DNA from: Candidatus Hydrogenedens sp.
Lineage (GTDB): Bacteria; Hydrogenedentota; Hydrogenedentia; Hydrogenedentales; JAEUWI01
Length of the DNA: 64,000 bases
Direction of reading: 5' to 3'
NCBI GenBank assembly: GCA_016125095.1
Contig: WGMK01000009.1
Span: 39,520 to 103,519, forward strand
Under the pieces are notes generated by a model. That model did not search any database. It saw only the letters and a program-made list of their open reading frames with translations, and was not told the origin of the DNA. The translations under genes were made by a program, and so were the position numbers. The first letter of the stretch is position 1. The number at the start of each line of letters is the position of its first letter. Below are positions 17,906-27,041 of this stretch, one piece after another.

Positions 17906-18799
17906 ATGAACATGCGACGTTTTTTGCCCCTTGCCGCCGTTGCCGCGGCGGCGGCTTTCCCGGCATCCGCCGACACGATCTACTTGAACAATGGTGTGGA
18001 GATCGACGGGATCGTAAAGGATCGTGGCGATGGCATCTTCGAAGTAGAAGCGGGTGGCCGCAAGGTTATCTACCGCGCGAGCGAGGTCGGCAGCATCGAG
18101 AAGAACGACAAGACCGGCAAGCTCGATATGGAAGAGGTCCGACGCCAGGTGGCCGCGCAGAAGCAGGCGCTCGAGGAGGAGACCGGCCTCACCGAGCAGC
18201 AGCGTGATCGTGTGGACGAACTAATTACGGGTTTGCGTGGCGCCGACGGCGGTCAGCGCGGCAAAATCCAGGACACCCTGGTGCAGTTGCAGGCCGACTG
18301 GGGCATCGCCAAGTACGTTAACTACCTCTTCCAGGTTTCGTATAACGCCTCGCTGCTCGAGGCCGCGGTCTGGGTATCACCGGGGGATGCCATGCCCTAC
18401 CTCCGCGCCGGCGTGGAGCACCCGAACGGCGAAGTGCGTGCCAAGGCCATCGAGTTGTTGGGACGACTCGGCGACCGCGACAGCGCTTCGCTGATTGCCC
18501 GGGGCCTGGTCGACCACATTTTCGACGTGAAGCTTTCGGCCATCTACGCCCTGTCGGAAATGAACATCCGCAAGGCGACCCCGGCGATGATCGACATGCT
18601 GACCCAGCCCGACGTGAAGCTGGCGAATGCTGCGCGCGAGGGGCTGGCCCTGATGTGGAAAGCCGAACTAGGCGATACCCCCCCGGATTCCGCCACCGGA
18701 TGGAAAGAATTCTGGGAGGCGCACCGGGTGGCAGACGCTATCGCGCTGGAAGGCCTCGAGCCGCTGGTCACCCCCGACTTGGAATTCGTCTACGGCTGA
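17906..18799 (+). CDS. Secreted HEAT-repeat-like protein with N-terminal beta domain
   Basis: About 297 residues. The ATG at 17906 lies nine bases after AGGAGG and starts a signal peptide (MNMRRFLPLAAVAAAAAFPASA). Residues 25-60 form a small beta unit (TIYLNNGVEIDGIVKDRGDG) seen at the N-terminus of many secreted planctomycete proteins. A coiled helical linker follows. Residues 150-250 are HEAT-like helical repeats (EVRAKAIELLGRLGDRDSA). It is the last gene of the pilin operon, 20 bases after the PilX-like stop, and ends before a good hairpin terminator. No catalytic residues are seen; a scaffold or assembly role is inferred from context. Confidence 0.7.
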   Translation: MNMRRFLPLAAVAAAAAFPASADTIYLNNGVEIDGIVKDRGDGIFEVEAGGRKVIYRASEVGSIEKNDKTGKLDMEEVRRQVAAQKQALEEETGLTEQQRDRVDELITGLRGADGGQRGKIQDTLVQLQADWGIAKYVNYLFQVSYNASLLEAAVWVSPGDAMPYLRAGVEHPNGEVRAKAIELLGRLGDRDSASLIARGLVDHIFDVKLSAIYALSEMNIRKATPAMIDMLTQPDVKLANAAREGLALMWKAELGDTPPDSATGWKEFWEAHRVADAIALEGLEPLVTPDLEFVYG

Positions 18800-18818
18800 G
18801 TGAATCTTTCTTTTACTT

Positions 18819-18847
18819 CGCGCGGTCTTTCTGGTAAAGGCCGCGCG
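18819..18847 (+). terminator. Hairpin terminator ending the pilin operon
   Basis: A 7-bp GC stem (CGCGCGG at 18819-18825 with CCGCGCG at 18841-18847) with an inner CTTT/AAAG pair, 19 bases after the stop and followed by ATGCTTTT. The T-run is short. Its T-rich flank overlaps the -35 of the next promoter. Confidence 0.6.
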
Positions 18848-18851
18848 ATGC

Positions 18852-18881
18852 TTTTCACGGCGGCCTGTTTCTGTGTATAAT
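18852..18881 (+). promoter_or_regulatory. Candidate promoter of the beta-helix/cytochrome operon
   Basis: A perfect -10 TATAAT (18876-18881) with a TTTTCA-like -35 (18852-18857) 18 bases away. Predicted start near 18888 gives a leader of about 48 bases to the ATG at 18936. Confidence 0.55.
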
Positions 18882-18935
18882 CGACTTTCGAGTTTTCGTG
18901 CGCAAGGCGCTAATCGACCCTACCGGAGAATCTCC

Positions 18936-20189
18936 ATGAAATCGACGATGTTGTTGCTGATTGCCGGCGTGATGCCGCTTGCCGCTCTGGCGGAAACCGT
19001 GCAGTTCGAGCCGGCGGACGATATCCAGTTCAAGGTGCAGGAAGCCCTGATCCTGGCCGAGCCGGGTACGACCTTCGAGTTCGCCGAGGGCGTCTACAAG
19101 TTCAACATGGGGCTTTCGCTCGACGTCGACAACGTCACCATCCGCGGCGCGGGGATGGACAAGACCATCCTGAGTTTCAAGGAGCAGGACGCGGGTGCCG
19201 AGGGCCTGTTCGTTACCAGCGACAACGTCACGCTCGAGGACTTCGCCATCGAGGACACGAAGGGCAACGCCTTCAAGTCGAACGCCGTGGAGAACCTGGT
19301 GCTGCGCCGCGTGCGCACCGAATGGACCGGCGGCCCGAAGGAAACCAACGGCGCGTACGGCCTGTATCCGGTCAGCAGCAAGAACGTGCTCATCGACGGC
19401 TGCGTGGCCATCGGCGCCTCCGATGCGGGCATCTACGTCGGCCAGACCGAGCGCGTGATCGTGCGCAATTCGCGCGCCGAGTACAACGTGGCCGGTATCG
19501 AAATCGAGAACTGCCACCACGCCGACGTGTACAACAACGTCGCGACAAACAATACCGGCGGCATGCTGGTGTTCGACTTGCCCGGCCTTCCCATGCAGCG
19601 CGGCCGCGACGTACGGGTGTTCCAGAACAAGTTCTACGACAACGATACGCCGAACTTCGCGCCGAAGGGCAACATCGTGGGCAAAGTGCCGCAGGGCACG
19701 GGCGTGATGGTCATGTCGAACTCGAACGTGCATGTGTTCGAGAACGAGATTTACGGACACCGCACCTACAACATGCTTATCTGCAGCTACCTGTCCTCGG
19801 GCGTGGAACTGAAGGACCCGAACTACTACCCCTATCCCGAAGGCATCAACGTGCGCGACAACACCTTCGGCAAGGGCGGCTGGCAGCCGACCGGCGAGCT
19901 GGCCGAGGCGGCGGCGCTGGCGCTGGGCGGCAAAATGCCGGACATCGTGTGGGACGGCGTGGTCAACCCGGAGCATGACGGGGGCGAAATGCCGGCCGAA
20001 GCCCGCATCTATATCGAGAACAACAAGAAGGACGGCGAGGGCGACGTGACCTTCGCGGATCTTGACGCCGCCGCGCTCGTTCTTTCTAAGGGCGGCGACG
20101 CCAGCAAGATCGAAATCAAGCACGATCTCGCTGCCCACGCGGGTTCGACGCCCCAGCCTGAACCGGTCGATCTTTCCGGCCTGGAGTAG
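18936..20189 (+). CDS. Secreted parallel beta-helix repeat protein
   Basis: About 417 residues. The ATG at 18936 follows GGAGAA and begins a signal peptide (MKSTMLLLIAGVMPLAALA). The body is a right-handed parallel beta-helix, with repeated turns such as NVTIRGAGMDKTIL, NVTLEDFAIEDTKGNAF and GIEIENCHHADVYNNVATNN. This is the NosD/pectate-lyase-like fold. As I recall, the family (TIGR03805) is typically encoded next to a diheme cytochrome of the SO2930/HNE_0200 family (TIGR03806), and exactly that follows after six bases. Function of the pair is unknown; carbohydrate or surface binding coupled to redox chemistry has been the usual guess. No lyase catalytic residues were assigned. Confidence 0.85.
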   Translation: MKSTMLLLIAGVMPLAALAETVQFEPADDIQFKVQEALILAEPGTTFEFAEGVYKFNMGLSLDVDNVTIRGAGMDKTILSFKEQDAGAEGLFVTSDNVTLEDFAIEDTKGNAFKSNAVENLVLRRVRTEWTGGPKETNGAYGLYPVSSKNVLIDGCVAIGASDAGIYVGQTERVIVRNSRAEYNVAGIEIENCHHADVYNNVATNNTGGMLVFDLPGLPMQRGRDVRVFQNKFYDNDTPNFAPKGNIVGKVPQGTGVMVMSNSNVHVFENEIYGHRTYNMLICSYLSSGVELKDPNYYPYPEGINVRDNTFGKGGWQPTGELAEAAALALGGKMPDIVWDGVVNPEHDGGEMPAEARIYIENNKKDGEGDVTFADLDAAALVLSKGGDASKIEIKHDLAAHAGSTPQPEPVDLSGLE

Positions 20190-20194
20190 TTCCC

Positions 20195-21292
20195 ATGAAA
20201 GGCCTTGCAGTATTCGTGCCCGCGCTCGCCATTGCGATGGCGGTGCAGGCCGGCCCCGTTACCGTGAGTCCAGACGGACCGCTTGTGCGCAAGCTGTCGG
20301 AATACAACCTGTTCAGCGATCTGGCATCGCTCACGCCCAATGACGGCGTGGTGCCCTATGATCTGAACAGCCCGTTGTTCACGGACTACGCGGACAAGTA
20401 CCGCTTCATCTGGATGCCGGAAGGCACGAGTGCGACGTATGACGCGGTCGAGACCTTCGACTTCCCGGTCGGCACGCTGATCTCGAAAACGTTCAGCTAC
20501 CCCTCGGAACCGGGTCACCCGGAAAAGGGCATGCACCACCGGGAGACGCGTGTGCTGCTGCACCGCACGAGCGGCTGGGTCGCGCTGCCCTATGTGTGGA
20601 ACGAAGAGCAGACCGAGGCGAACCTGGCGGTGGCCGGCGCGCGTGATGACATCGAAATCATGACGCCCTCGGGCGATCTGAAAGAGATCCACTACATCGT
20701 CCCGAACATGAACCAATGCAAGGCCTGCCACGAAAACCAGGGGGCGCTGCGTCCCATTGGTCCCAAGGCCCGCCATTTGAACAAGGACTTCGCGTATCCC
20801 GAAGGGGCGAAGAATCAATTGTCGAAACTGGTGGAAGAGGGCTACCTGACGGGCGCGCCGGAAAATCCTGCCGATGCGCCGAAGCTGCCGCAGTGGGACG
20901 ACGTGCACACGAGTCTGAACGACCGCGCGCGCGCCTACCTCGACATCAATTGCGGTCATTGCCACAATCCGAAGGGCCCGGCGTTTACGTCCGGCCTCGA
21001 TCTGACCTGGATGCAAGATGACCCGCGTCAATACGGGGTCTACAAGCCTCCCGTGGCTGCAGGCCGGGGCTCGGGCGGTCATCGGTTCTCCGTGGTGCCT
21101 GGTCACCCCGAGCAGTCGATTCTGCTGCACCGGATGAGTATCGACGACCCCGGCAGCATGATGCCGCAGTTGGGCCGCACCATCGAACACGCGGAAGGCA
21201 TTCAGCTGATCTCCGACTGGATTGCTTCCCTGAAGCCCGACGAATTCGACCACCTGCGCGAGGTGGGCGACGGCGGCGATCAGGCTCCCTGA
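20195..21292 (+). CDS. Diheme c-type cytochrome, SO2930/HNE_0200 family
   Basis: 365 residues with a signal peptide (MKGLAVFVPALAIAMAVQA). Two haem c motifs are seen: CKACH near residue 178 in NMNQCKACHENQGALRPIG, and CGHCH near residue 252 in YLDINCGHCHNPKGPA. The N-terminal part has the family's VVPYDLNSPLFTDYADKYRF segment. The start is six bases after the beta-helix gene, so the two are co-transcribed. Periplasmic electron transfer is expected from the haems. The physiological reaction of this two-gene family is not known to me. Confidence 0.88.
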   Translation: MKGLAVFVPALAIAMAVQAGPVTVSPDGPLVRKLSEYNLFSDLASLTPNDGVVPYDLNSPLFTDYADKYRFIWMPEGTSATYDAVETFDFPVGTLISKTFSYPSEPGHPEKGMHHRETRVLLHRTSGWVALPYVWNEEQTEANLAVAGARDDIEIMTPSGDLKEIHYIVPNMNQCKACHENQGALRPIGPKARHLNKDFAYPEGAKNQLSKLVEEGYLTGAPENPADAPKLPQWDDVHTSLNDRARAYLDINCGHCHNPKGPAFTSGLDLTWMQDDPRQYGVYKPPVAAGRGSGGHRFSVVPGHPEQSILLHRMSIDDPGSMMPQLGRTIEHAEGIQLISDWIASLKPDEFDHLREVGDGGDQAP

Positions 21293-21393
21293 TCCCGCTC
21301 TGGGGCCGGTAGCGGGTGCGGGGTTTGCGCAGAATTCCTTCGGAATTTTGCGCGGCTTTGCCATGTTAACCAGCCAAGGGCCAAAAACTTACG

Positions 21394-21422
21394 TTGCCCC
21401 CTGAGCCTGCATCTGCTATAGT
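21394..21422 (+). promoter_or_regulatory. Candidate promoter of the radical SAM gene
   Basis: TTGCCC (21394-21399), 17-base spacer, TATAGT (21417-21422). Transcription would start near 21429, giving a 74-base leader to the ATG at 21503. The 210-base gap holds no other feature I can support. Confidence 0.55.
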
Positions 21423-21502
21423 GCGGGTCTGGTTTTTCGTGAGTTGGGCTCGAATACCAGCGAATGGATTCGATACGAGGCAACCCCGCGAGGTCGTAGT
21501 AC

Positions 21503-22984
21503 ATGAGGGTAACGTTCGTCCTGCCGCCGTTCGACATGTCAGCGTCGTACGGCAGCAGCAACAAGATGAAGCGCGGATTCCTGCCGTCTCTCGGCATCGG
21601 CCATATTGCGGCGATGTGCGAAAAGAACGGCCACGAGGTCAACTTGGTGGACGCCCAGGTGACCGGGATGGATCCCTACGACACCGTTACCCGGATTCTC
21701 GAGCTCGACCCCGACGTGGTCGGCATTTCCATGATGAGCGTGTACGCGCATGCCGGCTATGCCGTGGCCCACGAACTCAAGAAGCGCGCGCCCAAGGTCT
21801 TCGTTATCATGGGCGGGCCCCATGCCACGGCGAGCTACCGGAACATCCTGGAAGATTGCGATGCCGTGGACGCGGTGATTCCTGGCGAGGGCGAGATCCC
21901 CGTGGGGGATATCGTGCAGGCGTTGGCGCACAAGGAAGATTGGCGTCAGGTGCGGGGCATCGTGTTCCGCGCGCCCGACGGCGAGATCGTGGTGAATCCC
22001 CACGCGGAGACGGCCAAGAATCTCGACGACCTGCCCGACCCGACCCGGCATATCTTTTTCCCCTACGAATACCGTCCGCTGCCGAACCAAGTGCGGCAGG
22101 AGCCGGCCACCACGGCCATCTCGTCGCGCGGCTGTTCCTGGGGCAAGTGCACGTTCTGTTTCCAGGGCGGCGAGTATTCGCCGCGCTACCGCCGGCATAC
22201 GCCGCGCCGCATGGTGGAGCAGATCATTCCGCTGGTGCGCGAGCACGGCTACCGCGAGATCCTGTTCTGGGACGACACCTTCGCGGTGAACCCGCGCTGG
22301 GTGGAGTCGTTCTGCGACGAGCTGGAGCGCGAGAAGCTGAACATCACCTGGTCGTGCTACGGCCACATGCGCTCGGTAAAACCCGACATGCTCAAGCGCA
22401 TGGGTAAGGCAGGCTGTTTCAATATCTACTACGGCTTCGAATCCGGCGTGCAGGAAATCCTGGACATGGTGAAGAAGGGCACCTCGCAGCAGCAGATGCG
22501 CGAGGCGGTGAAATGGGCGCGCGACGCGGGCATCGAGATTCGCGGTTCGTTCATCCTGGGCTTCCCCACCGAATCGCCCGAGCAGACGCTGCAGACCATC
22601 AAGTTCGCGTGCGAACTGAACGCGGAATGGATGATGTTCTTCCCGTTCCACGTGCTGCCGGGCACGCCCATCGAGGCGCTTGCGCATCAGGACGGCCGCA
22701 TCATCGCCACGCAGAAAACCGTGTACTTCCCGGAATACGTGTCGTCGAAGTACAAGGATGCCGACCAGCTGCACAAGATGGTCAAGCAGGCCTATTTCCG
22801 CTACTACATGCGCCCGCGCTACTGGGGGCTGGTGGCGAAGAACCTCATCCAGCGGCCGTACATGTTCAAGTATTACTACGACGCGGCCATGTACTGGCTC
22901 GAACTGACGCGCGGCGGCCTCAAGATGCAGGACGTGCAGCCCGAGGACGAGGTCGAGCCCGCGAAGCAGGCGGCCGTCAGCTAA
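21503..22984 (+). CDS. B12-binding-domain radical SAM protein
   Basis: 493 residues. The N-terminal Rossmann-like cobalamin-binding domain (residues 1-170) has the family's early segment LPSLGIGHIAAMCEKNGHEV and GGPHATASY, without DxHxxG, as usual in this class. The radical SAM barrel follows with GCSWGKCTFC near residues 212-221. Its cysteine spacing is CX4CX2C rather than the usual CX3CX2C. Later barrel motifs (ILFWDDTFAVN, YYGFESGVQEIL, GSFILGFPTES) are typical of BchE/HpnR-like proteins. Known members do methyl transfer or ring rearrangement on lipids, tetrapyrroles or peptides; the substrate here is unknown. It stands alone, with a peptidase following after 95 bases. Confidence 0.85.
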   Translation: MRVTFVLPPFDMSASYGSSNKMKRGFLPSLGIGHIAAMCEKNGHEVNLVDAQVTGMDPYDTVTRILELDPDVVGISMMSVYAHAGYAVAHELKKRAPKVFVIMGGPHATASYRNILEDCDAVDAVIPGEGEIPVGDIVQALAHKEDWRQVRGIVFRAPDGEIVVNPHAETAKNLDDLPDPTRHIFFPYEYRPLPNQVRQEPATTAISSRGCSWGKCTFCFQGGEYSPRYRRHTPRRMVEQIIPLVREHGYREILFWDDTFAVNPRWVESFCDELEREKLNITWSCYGHMRSVKPDMLKRMGKAGCFNIYYGFESGVQEILDMVKKGTSQQQMREAVKWARDAGIEIRGSFILGFPTESPEQTLQTIKFACELNAEWMMFFPFHVLPGTPIEALAHQDGRIIATQKTVYFPEYVSSKYKDADQLHKMVKQAYFRYYMRPRYWGLVAKNLIQRPYMFKYYYDAAMYWLELTRGGLKMQDVQPEDEVEPAKQAAVS

Positions 22985-23079
22985 CCCGGCTGTAGCGCGT
23001 TCTCTCGCGTTCCGGCGCGAAACCCTCGCTCTGCGTTGCCAGTCTCACCCTGCATTGAATCCCGGGGAGGTATCGGACG

Positions 23080-25428
23080 ATGAGCGAGGACGTGCGTCAG
23101 GACGTGGTGCCGAAGGCCGGTATCGGCGTGGCGTTGGCCAGCATGGTGGTGATAGCGCTGGCGGCCGCGTTGTCCTGGTGGGGCACGCAGTCGGTCGATC
23201 CCAAACCCGAGACGGCCCCGGCCAACGAATTCTCCGCCGAGCGCGCGCACAAGCATCTGCTAGAGATGTGCCGCGAAACCCACCCGACAGGTTCGCAGGC
23301 TGCCAAGCGCGTGCGCGAGTACCTCGTGTCCACCATCGATTCGATGGGCTATCACGCCGAGGTGCAGAAAGCGATCGTGCCGTCGCGCACGAACCGCCTG
23401 CCGTATGAATTGCGCTATGTCGAGAATGTCATCGTCTATATCCCGGGGACCGACTCGACCGGGCTCTACCTGAACATGGCGCACTACGATTCGGTGCCCT
23501 ACGGGCTCGGCGCGTCGGACGACGGCGCGGGCTGCGCGGCGATGCTCGAAGTGCTGCGCGCGCTCAAAGAATACCCGCCGCTCAAGAACGATGTCGCCTT
23601 CCTGTTTACCGACGGCGAGGAAGCGGGCCTGCTGGGACCGCGCGGATTCATGCAGCATCCGCTGTACCAGGACTTGAAGCTGGTGCTGAACTACGAGGCG
23701 CGCGGTTACTACGGCCCCTCGATGATGTTCGAACTGAGCGACGAGAACGGCTGGATCATCGATCAAGTAGCTGCGGCGGCTCCCGCGCCCGTCGCGTCAT
23801 CCATCATGTTCGACGCGGCCGACCGTATGCCGACGACCACCGATTACGAGGTGTTCCGGCGCGCAGGTATTCCGGGCATGGGGCTGGCGTACGTCGGCGG
23901 CATCGAGTATTACCACACCAAGAACGACAGCCCGGAGAAGATCAGCCTCGGTTCGCTCCAGCACCACGGCGAATACGGCCTGCCGCTGGCGCTGCATTTC
24001 GGCAATATCGCGCTCGACAACGTACGCGCGCCCAATCAGGTCTACTTCACGCTGTGGCCGGGCCGGCTGGTGAAATATCCGGCGCGCTACATTCCGATGT
24101 TCGCGGCACTCACGATTCTGGCCGTGGCGTCGACTCTCTTGATCGGTAAGTGGCGCGACGTGCTCTGCCTGCGCCGTACGCTGCTGGGCGCCGGGGCGCA
24201 CCTGATTGCGTCTCTCTGTGCTGCGCTGCTGGTGGCCGGGGTCATGTTCGCCGGCTGGATGCTGCAGGAAGAGTACGTCGTGTATTCCACCTGGTGGTAT
24301 TACGCCGGCTTCGTCTGCGTTACGGTGGCGATATATGCGGGCGTGCTGCGCGCTGTGCGCGGCCCGCTGGGCGTCGTCAATCTCGCCGCGGGCGCGCTGC
24401 TTTGCTGGATTCCGCTGATGCTCGCGGTCTGCGCGTATTTCCCGGGCGGCAGCTACTTCGCTACCTGGCCGGTGCTGGGCTCCGCGCTCGGACTGTTGGC
24501 CGTGCTGGCTGTTGGCGATCGCGCCCCGGGCCTGACCGTGGCGGCGGTGCTCGCCGCGTGCATTGTGCCGCTCATCATCCTCGTGCCGTTGCAGTATATG
24601 TCGGTAACCGGCATGACGATTGTGCCCGCGCCATTCTGGATGCTGATGCTCTGCATGGAGCTGGGGCTGCTGCTGATACCGTTGCACTGGGCCATGGGCG
24701 AACGCGGCGTCTGGATGCCCGCGCTCGGCACCGGTCTGGCACTGCCCATCCTGGCGGCGGCGCTCTTCGGCCTGCGCTTTACCGAGACAACCCCGAAGAT
24801 GAATCACCTCTGCTACGGCATGAACTGCACGACGAACGAGGCGTTCTGGATTTCGCAAGACAAGCAGCTGGACGACTGGCTGCGCAATTTCTTCTCGGAC
24901 GTGAACGACCGGCAGAGCGTGGACGAATTCGTCTACGGGTTCGGCGGGAAGGCGCTCAAGGCCGCTGCGCCGCTTACCGACGCGCCGCAGCCCGAGGTCG
25001 ATGTGCTGAGCGACGCGAGCGAAGGCGGCAAGCGCACGCTGCGGCTCAAGGTGCGTTCGCCGCGGAAAGCCGCGCGAATCGATATCGCGCTGGCCCCGGG
25101 CACGCAGGTCTACGGCGCGACCCTGCAGGGAAATCCTCTGGGCGGCGCTTCGGGCGAACCGCAAGTGGGAGAGGGCGAGGCCTGGCGCGCACGGTATCAG
25201 GGTTTGCCCTACGACGGGCTCGACCTGATGCTCGTGGTCGATGATGGTGTGCCGCTCGACCTGGCGGTCCGGGAAGAATCCTTCGGGGTGCTGCCGCCCG
25301 TGCCCGGTGTCGATGCGCCCAAGCGCCCGGCGAACATGGTCACGGAGAACAACGTGAAGCGCTTCTGGGACGGGATTTTCACGTTTCGGAGCAACGTGTT
25401 CTACACCGTGAAGCACTTCAGCCTCTGA
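23080..25428 (+). CDS. Membrane M28-family metallopeptidase (ERMP1-like)
   Basis: 782 residues. One N-terminal transmembrane helix (about 15-35) is followed by an extracytoplasmic M28 zinc peptidase domain (50-310). Metal and catalytic motifs are visible: AHYDSVPYGLGASDDGAG (first His and bridging Asp), LFTDGEEAGLLG (catalytic Glu pair), NYEARG, and the terminal zinc His in IEYYHTKNDS. Residues 330-610 contain about eight transmembrane helices, and the last 150 residues form a soluble beta domain. This layout matches ERMP1/Fxna-type membrane aminopeptidases. GGGAGG precedes the ATG. The substrate is unknown. Confidence 0.88.
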   Translation: MSEDVRQDVVPKAGIGVALASMVVIALAAALSWWGTQSVDPKPETAPANEFSAERAHKHLLEMCRETHPTGSQAAKRVREYLVSTIDSMGYHAEVQKAIVPSRTNRLPYELRYVENVIVYIPGTDSTGLYLNMAHYDSVPYGLGASDDGAGCAAMLEVLRALKEYPPLKNDVAFLFTDGEEAGLLGPRGFMQHPLYQDLKLVLNYEARGYYGPSMMFELSDENGWIIDQVAAAAPAPVASSIMFDAADRMPTTTDYEVFRRAGIPGMGLAYVGGIEYYHTKNDSPEKISLGSLQHHGEYGLPLALHFGNIALDNVRAPNQVYFTLWPGRLVKYPARYIPMFAALTILAVASTLLIGKWRDVLCLRRTLLGAGAHLIASLCAALLVAGVMFAGWMLQEEYVVYSTWWYYAGFVCVTVAIYAGVLRAVRGPLGVVNLAAGALLCWIPLMLAVCAYFPGGSYFATWPVLGSALGLLAVLAVGDRAPGLTVAAVLAACIVPLIILVPLQYMSVTGMTIVPAPFWMLMLCMELGLLLIPLHWAMGERGVWMPALGTGLALPILAAALFGLRFTETTPKMNHLCYGMNCTTNEAFWISQDKQLDDWLRNFFSDVNDRQSVDEFVYGFGGKALKAAAPLTDAPQPEVDVLSDASEGGKRTLRLKVRSPRKAARIDIALAPGTQVYGATLQGNPLGGASGEPQVGEGEAWRARYQGLPYDGLDLMLVVDDGVPLDLAVREESFGVLPPVPGVDAPKRPANMVTENNVKRFWDGIFTFRSNVFYTVKHFSL

Positions 25429-25444
25429 CCGGCGCAGAAAAAGA

Positions 25445-25539
<95 letters not shown>

Positions 25540-25613
25540 GAAGGGGCTGCGTAGAGTATCAAACGCCTGTCGGGGGGTGCAACTTGCACGCGCCCTTCCG
25601 AAGCGCGCGGGCC

Positions 25614-27014
25614 TCAGTCGGCCGCGGGTTGCAGGGCGGGATTCCAGGCCGGGACCGGCCCGCTCTTCAGGTTCCGTGTAAAGAAGCCGACGAGGGCCGA
25701 ATCCACGGCTTCAATGGCGGTATCCGCGTCAATCGTGCCCCGATGCGTCGGCACCATGGTGGCGGCCAGCGGCGTCAGCAGCGGCAATACGGTGAAGTCG
25801 CCGTGCTTCGCGCCCTTGAGGTAGAAGAGGTCTTTCGGGCCTTCAAAGCTCTTGAGCACGCCCGGCAACACCTTGTTGTTGTCGCTGCCCTTGTTGTCGT
25901 ACCAGTCCTGCGAGAGGATGGAAAGCAGGGGGATGGTGGAGACCTTGGTTCGCAGGTCGGGCGACACCGGCTCGGACCAGATATCCAGCCCGGCGACGGC
26001 ATTGACGCGCGGGTCGGTTTTGGCAACCTCCATCACGGCGCCGCCCCCGGTGCTGTGTCCCCAGATGCCGACGCGCCCGAGGTCGACCTTGCCCGCGAGG
26101 GGCGAGGCGAAGGAGCCGGATTGCACTTCCTGCATGAAGTCGAGCACCAGCCGGATATCGCCCGCGTAGGTATCGACCAACTCCTCGATACTTTCCTGCC
26201 GATTCGGGTCGTCTTTCTCGGGCATGGCGCTCGGATCGTTCAAGACCACTTCGCCGGTCGCCATGACGGTGCCTGCGGAGCCGTAGGTATGGTCGGGTGC
26301 GGCGACGACGAAGCCCGCCGCGGCGAGGCGCTCAATCTCGGTGATGGCGATATTGCGGAAGCCGGTCCATCCGTGCGAATACACGACCAGCGGGTATCCT
26401 TCGGCAGGCGCCTTGGCCGCAGGCGCATACAAATACGCGGCGCTCCGGGTCTGTTCGAGGTGCGACAGCACAAAGGACGGCAGGCCCACGAAATTCGCAA
26501 GCGCGGGGCCGAACTTCTCGATGCCGGGCGCCCAGGATTCCGCCCGTTCGCCTTCGGGCACGCTCGCGGCCGGATACCACACCTGCACCATCACGCGGCG
26601 TGCGCGGCCAGGATCAGGACCGTATTTTTCCTCGCGGTTCGTGTCCACCAGCTGCTGGGTAAAGGTGCCCAGCACCGTGCCCGGATCCGGCAGGCGCAAC
26701 ACCGGCATGACCGTGCCGAGGCCGGCCGCCACCAACGCGGCGAGAATCACCAGCACGCTGGAGGCGAGCTTGCCGCTGCGGGCGATCGAATGCTCGGGGC
26801 GCTCGGCAGCCGCCACGGCAAGCAGCAGCACGGTGCAGGGGTAGAGCGGGTAGAACTGCCACCGGGGCTCATCCATGACGCCGTGTAGCGCCAGCGCGCC
26901 GAGCAGCAGCCCCACCACGCCCAGACGCCGTATTGGCGCCGGGATGGCCTGCACGTTGATGGCCACCGCGGCGAAAAGGGTAGACACAACCAGAATGATT
27001 TCGTAGGGGGTCAC
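25614..27014 (-). CDS. Membrane-associated alpha/beta hydrolase (PAF-acetylhydrolase-like)
   Basis: 466 residues starting with GTG at 27014, nine bases after CAGGAG. The first 110 residues hold about four transmembrane helices. Residues 130-450 form an alpha/beta hydrolase with oxyanion segment VVYSHGWTGFRN, nucleophile elbow GHSTGGG (Ser near 335), and a late His in LKGAKHGDFT. The DHTYGS and IRLVLDFMQE parts resemble plasma PAF-acetylhydrolase/dienelactone-hydrolase families. It probably hydrolyses an ester on the periplasmic face. It lies 27 bases after the exonuclease-fusion gene on the same strand, so they are likely co-transcribed. The substrate is unknown. Confidence 0.75.
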   Translation of the reverse strand: MTPYEIILVVSTLFAAVAINVQAIPAPIRRLGVVGLLLGALALHGVMDEPRWQFYPLYPCTVLLLAVAAAERPEHSIARSGKLASSVLVILAALVAAGLGTVMPVLRLPDPGTVLGTFTQQLVDTNREEKYGPDPGRARRVMVQVWYPAASVPEGERAESWAPGIEKFGPALANFVGLPSFVLSHLEQTRSAAYLYAPAAKAPAEGYPLVVYSHGWTGFRNIAITEIERLAAAGFVVAAPDHTYGSAGTVMATGEVVLNDPSAMPEKDDPNRQESIEELVDTYAGDIRLVLDFMQEVQSGSFASPLAGKVDLGRVGIWGHSTGGGAVMEVAKTDPRVNAVAGLDIWSEPVSPDLRTKVSTIPLLSILSQDWYDNKGSDNNKVLPGVLKSFEGPKDLFYLKGAKHGDFTVLPLLTPLAATMVPTHRGTIDADTAIEAVDSALVGFFTRNLKSGPVPAWNPALQPAAD

Positions 27015-27041
27015 GGGAAAAACTCCTGCGGGGCGCTCGGC

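Noticed and set aside
16224..17966. 580-residue minus-strand open frame opposite the PilX-like gene
   Set aside because: No recognisable domain, unusual His/Arg/Val composition, fully covered by a well-supported gene with signal sequence and ribosome-binding site.
21539..22774. 411-residue minus-strand open frame opposite the radical SAM gene
   Set aside because: Shadow frame; the plus strand has cluster and barrel motifs.
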